DNA of 10,657 nucleotides from Chlamydiota bacterium (GTDB taxonomy: Bacteria; Chlamydiota; Chlamydiia; Chlamydiales; Rhabdochlamydiaceae): contig JAHFTN010000048.1 of the NCBI GenBank assembly GCA_023269365.1, positions 1-10,657 of the forward strand, given 5' to 3'. Below, piece after piece: positions 1 through 5,427 of this stretch. A program made the translations under genes and the position numbers. Position 1 is the first letter of the stretch. Each line of letters begins with the position of its first letter. The notes under the pieces are model-generated. The model made no database searches and was not told the origin of the DNA. It saw only the letters and a program-made list of their open reading frames with translations.

Positions 1-761
1 AGGCCGATGTCAACGTGATCACGCTCATCGGGGAGCGGGGAAGAGAGGTGCGTGAATTTTTAGAAAACGACCTAGGAGAAGAGGGGATGACACGCTCTGT
101 CGTCATCGTCTCTACTTCCGATCAAGCGGCGCAGCTGCGCATCAACGCCGCTTACGTGGGAACGGCCATTGCTGAGTATTTCCGCGAGCAGGGAAAAACA
201 GTCATTTTGATGATGGATTCAATCACCCGCTTTGCAAGAGCGCTAAGGGAGATCGGCCTTGCCGCCGGAGAGCCTCCTGCAAGAGCGGGCTTCACCCCTT
301 CTGTCTTTGCTACTCTCCCCCGTTTGCTCGAGCGCTCTGGCAACTCAGACAAGGGGTCGATGACCGCTTTTTATACGATCCTCGTTGCCGGCGATGATAT
401 GAACGAGCCTGTTGCCGATGAGACGAAATCGATCCTCGATGGACATATCATTCTCTCCTCTGAGCTTGCAAGGCAATACCACTACCCCGCCGTGGATGTC
501 CTCAGCTCCATCAGCAGGATCCTCCCTAGCATCGTCGATAAAGAGCACCTCCAACTCATCGGCAAGGTGAGAGAAGTTCTTTCCAACTACAAAAAAAATG
601 AACTCTTGATCCGAATCGGCGAATACAAACCCGGCTCTGACAAGGGAGCCGATTTTGCCATCAAATACATCGATAAGGTCAACCGCTTCCTAAGACAAGC
701 TACCGAGGAGAAATCTAGCTTCGAAGAGACCCTCCAGCAGCTCAAAGCCCTATTTAGATAA
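1..761 (+). CDS. sctN: Type III secretion ATPase SctN (CdsN), 5'-truncated
   Basis: C-terminal part of the cytoplasmic hexameric ATPase that unfolds and feeds substrates into the T3SS export gate. The reading frame is open from the window edge (codons from position 3, reading ADVNVITLIGERGREV), so the start and the Walker A loop lie upstream. Visible are the GERGREV segment holding the catalytic glutamate position of F1-type ATPases, the Walker B strand VILMMDS followed by ITRFARALREIGLAAGEPP, and the SSISR motif whose Arg corresponds to the arginine finger. The C-terminal helical domain ends in ALFR with a TAA stop. One base separates it from sctO. FliI is the main alternative because the families are close, but the following sctO, sctP and sctQ genes point to the injectisome ATPase rather than the flagellar-like chlamydial FliI. 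Confidence 0.96.
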   Translation, partial: ADVNVITLIGERGREVREFLENDLGEEGMTRSVVIVSTSDQAAQLRINAAYVGTAIAEYFREQGKTVILMMDSITRFARALREIGLAAGEPPARAGFTPSVFATLPRLLERSGNSDKGSMTAFYTILVAGDDMNEPVADETKSILDGHIILSSELARQYHYPAVDVLSSISRILPSIVDKEHLQLIGKVREVLSNYKKNELLIRIGEYKPGSDKGADFAIKYIDKVNRFLRQATEEKSSFEETLQQLKALFR

Positions 762-762
762 T

Positions 763-1266
763 ATGAATCCATCTCGCTATCCCCTCGAACAACTAGGACT
801 CATCAAACAAAAAAAACTCGACGAAGCAGAAAAAGTGCTGCGAGAAAAGAAAAAGATCCTTGAGAAAGAAGAAGAGAAACTCTTTACAGTAGAAAAGGAA
901 AGAGACACCGTCAAAGAGCACCGCTTTGCAAAGCTCACACAGCTGCGCGAGCAGCTCGATGCAGGAGCCCCTGCCACTAAGGTGACCCAAGCGCGCCAAT
1001 ACCTCAAGCTCATCGACGAGAAGCTTAAAGTCAAAGAACAAAAGGTCAAAGAGCAAAAAAAGGTTGTAGATGCAGCCCTTGCCCAAGTCGAGGCCGCAAG
1101 GGCCGACCTGATCAAAAAGCAGCATGATGTCGAAAAAATACAACTCCACCACACCGAGTGGACAAAAGAACAAAAAGCCCTAGAACAGCTCCAAGAAAAC
1201 ATCGAGACCGACGAGCTTGGCGCCACCCTTCACGAGCGCCATAAGCGCACTCGCAAAAAACATTAA
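763..1266 (+). CDS. sctO: Type III secretion stalk protein SctO (CdsO family)
   Basis: Predicted central stalk protein (YscO/FliJ-like) that inserts into the SctN hexamer and links it to the export gate protein SctV. The 167-residue product is almost entirely a charged, alpha-helical coiled coil (about residues 8-150), rich in Lys, Glu and Gln. A YPLEQLGLIKQKKLDEAEKV-type N terminus resembles chlamydial CdsO, which has nearly the same length. The ATG is one base after the sctN stop, so translation is probably coupled. The C terminus is strongly basic (HKRTRKKH). No simple terminator with a U tract follows. Instead the palindromic element beginning near 1280 lies 14 bases downstream and could end or attenuate the transcript. 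Identity rests on position, size and coiled-coil character, because SctO proteins diverge strongly. Confidence 0.9.
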   Translation: MNPSRYPLEQLGLIKQKKLDEAEKVLREKKKILEKEEEKLFTVEKERDTVKEHRFAKLTQLREQLDAGAPATKVTQARQYLKLIDEKLKVKEQKVKEQKKVVDAALAQVEAARADLIKKQHDVEKIQLHHTEWTKEQKALEQLQENIETDELGATLHERHKRTRKKH

Positions 1267-1344
1267 ATTTTTACTAATCGAGGGAATTGCAAAACTAAGA
1301 AAAAGAGACGGTTTTTCGGGGTGAAAAGCAAGGTTGAACCAATC

Positions 1345-1720
1345 CTCGACTTTGCACATTTTCGGCCCGAATGCCTTGTCTATTTGTCCTCGGACGTTCT
1401 CCCTACGGTCGAACTGGAAGATTATTTAAAATAAGAAGGAGTTAAAAACCCCTTTTTATTTTAAATAACTCCCCCGAGAACAAATATACGTCGGCCTTCA
1501 GGCAGGACACCTGTAAAGTCTTTCAAGACTAACCTTGCAAATTTAAGAAAAATAACAAGATATTAGGATGGACAGGATGAGAAAATCGGGAAATTTTTTA
1601 CCTTTTTTCCATCCTGTCCATCCTAATATCTTGTTATTTTTCTCTCTGTTTTAAAGAGGGCAAGTCACAAGGACTTTGCAGGTGTCCTGGGCCTTCAGGC
1701 CGAAAATGTACAAAGTCGAG
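1345..1720. mobile_element. Palindromic MITE-like element, copy 1 (interrupted)
   Basis: The element begins CTCGACTTTG and ends CAAAGTCGAG, and is flanked by a six-base direct repeat CCAATC (1339-1344 and 1721-1726), a likely target-site duplication. Its core is a long hairpin (arms 1422-1439 and 1451-1468) between arms of about 60 bases. The same element occurs in reverse orientation at 3355-3534. Copy 1 is longer because another element is inserted at 1504-1689. With that insert and one 11-base repeat removed, copy 1 is about 179 bases, against 180 for copy 2. It has no coding capacity, so it would depend on a transposase elsewhere. Repeat structure is seen directly; mobility is inferred. 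Confidence 0.8.
1504..1689. mobile_element. Innermost MITE-like palindrome inserted into copy 1
   Basis: The ends are the inverted repeats AGGACACCTG (1504-1513) and CAGGTGTCCT (1679-1688), continued by imperfect complementarity. The inner part is a perfect 34-base inverted repeat (1546-1579 and 1610-1643) around a 30-base A/T-rich loop. The element is flanked by direct copies of GGCCTTCAGGC at 1493-1503 and 1690-1700, read as a 10-11 base target duplication. The uninterrupted copy 2 at 3355-3534 supplies the empty site: its sequence aligns across this point with the insert and one repeat copy removed. No open reading frame is present. Confidence 0.8.
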
Positions 1721-1770
1721 CCAATCAACCCCCGAAAAATTGTCTCTTTTTCTTAGTTTTGCAATTCCCT

Positions 1771-1793
1771 CAAGATATTAGGATGGACAGGAT
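1771..1793 (+). repeat. Third copy of a 23-base repeat
   Basis: The 23 bases starting CAAGATATTAGGATGGACAG are identical to 1556-1578 and, in reverse complement, to the other arm of the innermost element. This solitary copy abuts the right end of the outer palindrome exactly. It may be the remains of another copy of the innermost element. The GGATGGACAGGAT motif also resembles short dispersed repeats I recall from unrelated bacterial genomes, but I could not check that. Confidence 0.6.
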
Positions 1794-1834
1794 AGGAATC
1801 CAGTTCAGGTTTGTTCGTCTGATCTCATAAGGGC

Positions 1835-2107
1835 ATGGATTTTTTAGTTGCTCTATACACAAACAACCTCAAAAGTTGGGTTTCCTCGGCGCAAGGTCAG
1901 CCGCTGAATTTGAGTCCCCCTGCATCGCCCAACAAATTCCAAGTTGAGCTGCTTCGGGAGAAGACCTTTACTCGTCAGTTAATCTTACAGCAGGGGAGAG
2001 AAATTCGTCGGAGAAAGCCCCCGCTGCTTTTTCGGGCACGGATACATTCACGACTTATGTACCCCCTGAACGCGCCCAAATTGTTTCGTATTTGCGCTGT
2101 TCTTTAA
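1835..2107 (+). CDS. Doubtful hypothetical ORF in the 1794-2149 stretch
   Basis: An open frame of 90 codons beginning MDFLVALYTNNLKSW. I recognise no family, signal peptide or membrane segment. An AAGGG three bases before the ATG is a poor ribosome binding site. A second forward frame is also open over 1948-2160, including ...FTTYVPPERAQIVSYL..., and the reverse strand has shorter open pieces, so openness alone says little here. The stretch lies between a mobile-element cluster and the 3' end of the oxygenase gene. It may be a decayed gene fragment or non-coding filler. Besides this frame I see no promoter, RNA gene or terminator in 1794-2149. Confidence 0.2.
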   Translation: MDFLVALYTNNLKSWVSSAQGQPLNLSPPASPNKFQVELLREKTFTRQLILQQGREIRRRKPPLLFRARIHSRLMYPLNAPKLFRICAVL

Positions 2108-2149
2108 AAGCGAGATCACCCCTGTCTGGACACATGCCAAAAGTAGGGG

Positions 2150-3289
2150 TTATTTACTAGGACTGTTTGGGGCCCTAGTTAATAAACCCTCTTTGATGAG
2201 CATCTCCACCACCTGCGGGCTTGCTCTGTTGTACTGCAGCTGCCTCTCCGTATGGCCTGTCTGAGAATAAGGGACCAACAATCCGGGCGCGATATTGAGC
2301 TCTAACAACCGCTCCCAGAGAAACTCCTTCCTCGTTCCCGGAGCATACCGCTGCTCTCCCCCTGTGAGCTCGATGCAAGTTGGCAAGGGGTCTAGAGGAG
2401 TGTCATCGGTCGGGTGCACGAAGAGGACCATAGAAAATCGCTCTTTATCGGGAGCTGTTGCAACGATACGATGGCGGGCACTGACAAAAAGCCCATTGGT
2501 GAGGTTTTCGAGCATGTCCCCCACATTCACAATAAAAGCATCCTCGGGAACGACGACGTTGAGCCATTCTCCATCGAGCTCCACTTGCAATCCTTTTTCT
2601 GTCGCATAGGGCAAAATGGCGAGAAAGTCGATGTCGGTATGAGGCGCTCCCCAATAGAGTGTTTCTTTTGGGTTGTCGAGTTGCTCTTTGGAAAATGCAG
2701 GGTAATAAAGAGCGCGCAACAAGTTTTTTCCCTCTTTTGTTGTGGCATTTAAGAAGTCAAGAGGAAGAGGAGTCGAGGTGCGTGCATTGATCGTAGAGAC
2801 AATCGCCTCTTGCAGAGGGACCACGTACTGTTCCAACTCGTGAAATAGAGTGCTTAAAGCCTGTTTAAATTCAAGGTCTTCTGGCCAAATGTTTTCTGGT
2901 AGCAATCCTTCTTTCCCAATATGGTAAAATTCTTTCACATCTTTGGAAAAGGCGCCTTTGGCAGTTTCCCCTTGAACAAATCCTCTCTGTCCTCCCAGGC
3001 TCTTTTCATAACACTGCATTTTAACAGCGAGATCTTGCTTGAAAAAATGGGCAGCTTGTTCGTAGGCATTTTTAACGACAGAGCCATCCACTCCCGCGTG
3101 AAGCACCGCAAAAAAACCCACCTGGGTCATCGCTCCATATAGCGTGTCGAGAAATTGCTCCCGTTTTTCAGGGTCTGCGTAGTCGCGCATATCCACAACG
3201 GGGATGCGTAAATCTAAAGCATCTTCCGCCTGAATAGAAGGAATCAGAATAGAAAAAATAACTGTTAAAATAGAAAAAAATAAACGCAT
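2150..3289 (-). CDS. 2-oxoglutarate/Fe(II)-dependent oxygenase, isopenicillin N synthase-like, with signal peptide
   Basis: A 379-residue non-haem iron oxygenase of the isopenicillin N synthase/2OG superfamily. After a hydrophobic leader (residues 1-21, ending PSIQA before EDA) comes the family's N-terminal IPVVDM segment and a GFFAVLHAGV stretch. The jelly-roll core shows the iron ligands HxD (H217, D219 in APHTDIDFLAILP) and distal H273 (ARHRIVAT), and the 2-oxoglutarate-binding RxS (R284, S286 in ERFSMVLF). All expected active-site residues are present, so catalysis is likely; the substrate is unknown. The ATG follows GGGAGGG by two bases. The gene is antisense to, and sits inside, the T3SS run, with inverted copies of one palindromic element on either side, which suggests acquisition or rearrangement. 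The leader implies export across the inner membrane, unusual for this mainly cytosolic superfamily. A non-cleaved membrane anchor is possible. Confidence 0.9.
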   Translation of the reverse strand: MRLFFSILTVIFSILIPSIQAEDALDLRIPVVDMRDYADPEKREQFLDTLYGAMTQVGFFAVLHAGVDGSVVKNAYEQAAHFFKQDLAVKMQCYEKSLGGQRGFVQGETAKGAFSKDVKEFYHIGKEGLLPENIWPEDLEFKQALSTLFHELEQYVVPLQEAIVSTINARTSTPLPLDFLNATTKEGKNLLRALYYPAFSKEQLDNPKETLYWGAPHTDIDFLAILPYATEKGLQVELDGEWLNVVVPEDAFIVNVGDMLENLTNGLFVSARHRIVATAPDKERFSMVLFVHPTDDTPLDPLPTCIELTGGEQRYAPGTRKEFLWERLLELNIAPGLLVPYSQTGHTERQLQYNRASPQVVEMLIKEGLLTRAPNSPSK

Positions 3290-3309
3290 AACCCTCCCAA
3301 AAATTTCTC

Positions 3310-3341
3310 GATATAGTGATTTTTTTTTCGTTTTTTTTCAA
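3310..3341 (-). promoter_or_regulatory. Candidate promoter of the oxygenase gene
   Basis: Reading the minus strand, TTGAAA (3341-3336) precedes an A-rich spacer and either CACTAT (3318-3313, 17-base spacing, weak -10) or TATATC (3315-3310, 20-base spacing). The 3310 edge is 20 bases upstream of the ATG at 3289. The A tract may bend the DNA. Matches are only moderate, so this is a candidate. Confidence 0.3.
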
Positions 3342-3354
3342 TGCATTTTTTTAA

Positions 3355-3534
3355 CTCGACTTTGAGCATTTTTTGCCTGACTGCCGACATATATTTGCTC
3401 TTGGGGGAGTTATTTAAAACGGGAAGGGGTTAAAAAACCCCTTCCCGTTTTAAATAATCTTCCAGTTCGCCCGAAGGGGGAACGTCCAAGAGTAAATAGA
3501 CAAGGTAGTCAGGCTAAAAATGCTCAAGGTCGAG
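3355..3534. mobile_element. Palindromic MITE-like element, copy 2 (intact, inverted)
   Basis: A 180-base imperfect palindrome beginning CTCGACTTTGAGCA and ending TGCTCAAGGTCGAG. It is the reverse complement of the element at 1345-1720 over its whole length. It is flanked by the direct repeat TTTAA (3350-3354 and 3535-3539), which extends to TTTAACTCG if the element's own terminal bases are counted; I read this as a 5-6 base target duplication. The centre is a perfect 22-base stem. It lies between the divergent oxygenase and sctP genes and contains no open frame of note. Confidence 0.8.
3410..3457. terminator. Strong central hairpin, possible bidirectional terminator
   Basis: Perfect 22-base inverted repeat (3410-3431 and 3436-3457) with an AAAA loop. 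The GC-rich core is CGGGAAGGGG paired with CCCCTTCCCG, bordered by A runs on the 5' side and TTTT on the 3' side, so in either direction the RNA would form a stable stem followed by a U-containing run. It would isolate the oxygenase and sctP transcripts from one another. The termination role is inferred, and the hairpin may exist only as part of the mobile element. Confidence 0.45.
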
Positions 3535-3544
3535 TTTAACTCGT

Positions 3545-3573
3545 TTGACAGTTTCTTTTTTCCCCTGTATAGG
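3545..3573 (+). promoter_or_regulatory. Promoter of the sctP-sctQ-kinase operon
   Basis: A perfect -35 box TTGACA (3545-3550), a 17-base spacer and TATAGG as the -10 (3568-3573, four of six consensus bases) lie 26 bases before the sctP start. The ribosome binding site GAGGTG (3585-3590) is eight bases before the ATG at 3599. The -35 box begins only ten bases after the end of MITE copy 2. This would provide transcription for genes cut off from the sctN-sctO promoter by the inserted block. Confidence 0.6.
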
Positions 3574-3598
3574 TGTAGACAAACGAGGTGGGTAGCGC

Positions 3599-4783
3599 AT
3601 GTCAGGAGATGTAGGTAAAGTGCAAGGGCCCTCTGGAGCGCCCGACTCGCTGGGAAAAAAAGATACTTCTGCTGCCGATAGAGAGCGGTTTCAAGCTGTG
3701 ATGAGAGAGCAGGTCTCTACGGTAGGGGCAATCGATCCAGATGAGCAAAAAAAACGCAAAAGACAAGAAGAGATAGAAGAAGAGGCAAAAACGGCCGTCA
3801 AGGCCGCTTTGGAAAACAAAACGACAACCCCCACTGAGCCAGCCCCTTTTCTTGTGACGCAATCTCCTGCTCATATAGAACTGTTGGGAATGGGAGGGAC
3901 GAAGGCCGGCGGCGCCTCTTCGTCCGGTCCTGCATCGGGACAAGCAGATACCCTTCCTTCAGAGGAACTGTTACAGATCCCTCCCTCTGCTGTGCCCCAC
4001 ATGGCAGCCCCCACCTCCTACCCTACTCCCTCTCCCAGCGCCCCTTCTGAGGCTGCACGGCCGGGATTTGATCAAAATGCAGACTCTTCGACAACGTCGC
4101 AACAAGGCAAAGAAAAAGGGTCTTCTCTCAAGAAGACTCCTGCAGAGGCTCAAGCTTTTGCAAAGTATAAGGAACAGAAAGAGAAAATGGCTAAAGAGCA
4201 AGAGGTTACAGATGCTGCCTCTTTGCAAGAGGTCTCTCCTCCTGTGCAGGGAGTCGTTCCCCATGCAGAAGAAGAAACCCCATCCTCCATCCAAGGGACT
4301 GCTGGAACTACGAGTGCTCCGGGAGGAACTCTCTCTACGAGTGGGAAACCCCCGGCTGTGGTTCAACCCCTCACGACAGCCCTTCCTGGAGGCTCTTCAG
4401 AGCCAGAGACTCCAGAGGTTCTCCATGCTCAAAACGCCTACGCCAAACTCCCTCCCGAAGCGCAAGAGCTCTTTAATCGGATGGTGGGGGTGATGACGGT
4501 CATGCAGCTGTCTGGGATCCAAGAAACGAGCTTTATCTTGAACATGCCGCAATTTGCCTCTTCTGTTTTTTTCGGGACTCGAATTATAATCCAGGAATTT
4601 AGTACGGCGCCTCAGATGTACAATGTTCAATTCAATGGATCCCCACAGGCCGTCTCCTTAGCTCAAAAGCATACGGCGGGGTTGATGGCGGCATTTCAGG
4701 CGAACCGCTATAATTTCCGTATTCATCGGTTTGAGACGAACTATCTAGAAGAGCGTGAAGACAAGGGAGATGCACAAGGATGA
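3599..4783 (+). CDS. sctP: SctP-like T3SS substrate-switch/needle-length protein (CdsP position)
   Basis: A 394-residue protein in the position of chlamydial CdsP, between sctO and sctQ. The N-terminal 280 residues look disordered: a charged segment (KKRKRQEEIEEEAK, about 51-64), then Pro, Ser, Thr and Gly-rich sequence with a second Lys/Glu patch near 185-205. The C-terminal 100 residues (about 283-382) are compact, with LFNRM, FFGTRIIIQEFSTAP and YNVQF segments. A long flexible ruler followed by a small C-terminal switch domain is the usual plan of SctP/FliK proteins, which sense needle length and change export specificity at the SctU gate. Assignment rests on architecture and position, since sequence is poorly conserved in this family. 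The start is supported by GAGGTG eight bases upstream. The stop overlaps the next start as ATGA. Confidence 0.75.
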   Translation: MSGDVGKVQGPSGAPDSLGKKDTSAADRERFQAVMREQVSTVGAIDPDEQKKRKRQEEIEEEAKTAVKAALENKTTTPTEPAPFLVTQSPAHIELLGMGGTKAGGASSSGPASGQADTLPSEELLQIPPSAVPHMAAPTSYPTPSPSAPSEAARPGFDQNADSSTTSQQGKEKGSSLKKTPAEAQAFAKYKEQKEKMAKEQEVTDAASLQEVSPPVQGVVPHAEEETPSSIQGTAGTTSAPGGTLSTSGKPPAVVQPLTTALPGGSSEPETPEVLHAQNAYAKLPPEAQELFNRMVGVMTVMQLSGIQETSFILNMPQFASSVFFGTRIIIQEFSTAPQMYNVQFNGSPQAVSLAQKHTAGLMAAFQANRYNFRIHRFETNYLEEREDKGDAQG

Positions 4784-5427
4784 ATACCTGCCCACAAAGC
4801 CCTCTAACTCCCTCCCCAGTGATTCAGGAAATTTTTTCTGAAGAGCTCCCTTCAGACACTGCATTCCAGGAATTATTTGACAAGGCGGAAAAGCGCGAGG
4901 CGTCTACGCCTCCTTCTTTATTTGCTCTAATTGAAGAGAAAGAAGAGGAAAATTCCCTGCTCTCTTGTGGTTTCATTCCTCTGCCTCGCACTATTGAGGA
5001 ATTGTCCTCTTTAAACACTTCTAGTGTACAGGGGGTCTCTTTATCTTCGCCTCTTATAGAAGCTCTCTTTGAAAAGATGGCCTCCTCCATGGTCATCATG
5101 ACCTCCTCTCATGAGCAACAAACTTCCCTTGTTCTCGATACGCCTAGCTTTTCCTCCTCTTGCCTCTTTGGCACGCGCATTACGATCACAGAGTTTAGCA
5201 CAGCTCCCAAAGTTTTCAATGTAGAGATCCACTCGAATCCAGGAGCGATCTCCCTCATACAACAGGGCACTCCTCACCTTCTTGCCACCTTCGACAAGGG
5301 GCATTTCCCCTTTACAATCAACCGCCTTGACACCCACATTCAGCCCACTCGAACCCCTTTTGTGTTTCAGCGCAAAGGGGATAAGGATCATGAAGAACAA
5401 GACCAATACGAGGAGCAAGATTCATGA
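4780..5427 (+). CDS. Short SctP-like paralogue
   Basis: A 215-residue protein whose residues about 90-187 align by eye with the C-terminal domain of the preceding SctP-like protein. Shared features in order are a LF-x-(R/K)M helix, a MxxM stretch, QxTS-x-(I/V)L, FGTRI-x-I-x-EFSTAP, NV, and A-(I/V)SL-x-Q. The N-terminal 90 residues are acidic and not repetitive, so the long ruler region is missing. The C-terminal tail is charged (HEEQDQYEEQDS). It overlaps both neighbours by ATGA, so all three are co-translated. Tandem duplication followed by loss or gain of the linker is the simple explanation. Function is unknown: a partner or regulator of SctP, a second switch protein or an export chaperone are all possible. 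The Chlamydia locus, as I recall it, has one gene here. Confidence 0.8.
   Translation: MNTCPQSPLTPSPVIQEIFSEELPSDTAFQELFDKAEKREASTPPSLFALIEEKEEENSLLSCGFIPLPRTIEELSSLNTSSVQGVSLSSPLIEALFEKMASSMVIMTSSHEQQTSLVLDTPSFSSSCLFGTRITITEFSTAPKVFNVEIHSNPGAISLIQQGTPHLLATFDKGHFPFTINRLDTHIQPTRTPFVFQRKGDKDHEEQDQYEEQDS

Larger units (their letters stand above)
1280..1771. repeat. Outer palindromic element, split by a nested insertion
   Basis: An inverted repeat of about 42 bases starts GAGGGAATTGCAAAAC at 1280 and is mirrored at about 1729-1771, with only a few mismatches (for example GG against AA before the TTTTTCGGGG run). If the material between 1345 and 1726 is removed, the two halves join into a compact palindrome of about 108 bases with a small inner GGTTGA/TCAACC hairpin. 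I read this as the oldest of three nested elements. I found no convincing target duplication at its outer edges (TTACTAATC on the left, AAGATATTA on the right), so its mobility is less certain than that of the inner two. Confidence 0.7.

Noticed and set aside
777..1226. Two long open frames on the minus strand opposite sctO
   Set aside because: They are rich in Ser, Cys and Phe, the mirror of the Lys/Glu/Gln codons of the coiled coil, and have no motif or ribosome binding site.
1280..1771. CRISPR array or large structured RNA
   Set aside because: The repeats are inverted and nested, without regular direct repeats and spacers. The target duplications and the second copy at 3355 fit mobile elements better.
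1345..3534. A complete composite transposon carrying the oxygenase
   Set aside because: No transposase is visible, and each repeat copy has its own different flanking duplication, which fits two separate insertions better than one unit.
3602..4366. Minus-strand open frames opposite sctP
   Set aside because: Arg/Ser-rich low-complexity translations explained by the Pro/Ser/Glu-rich linker on the coding strand.
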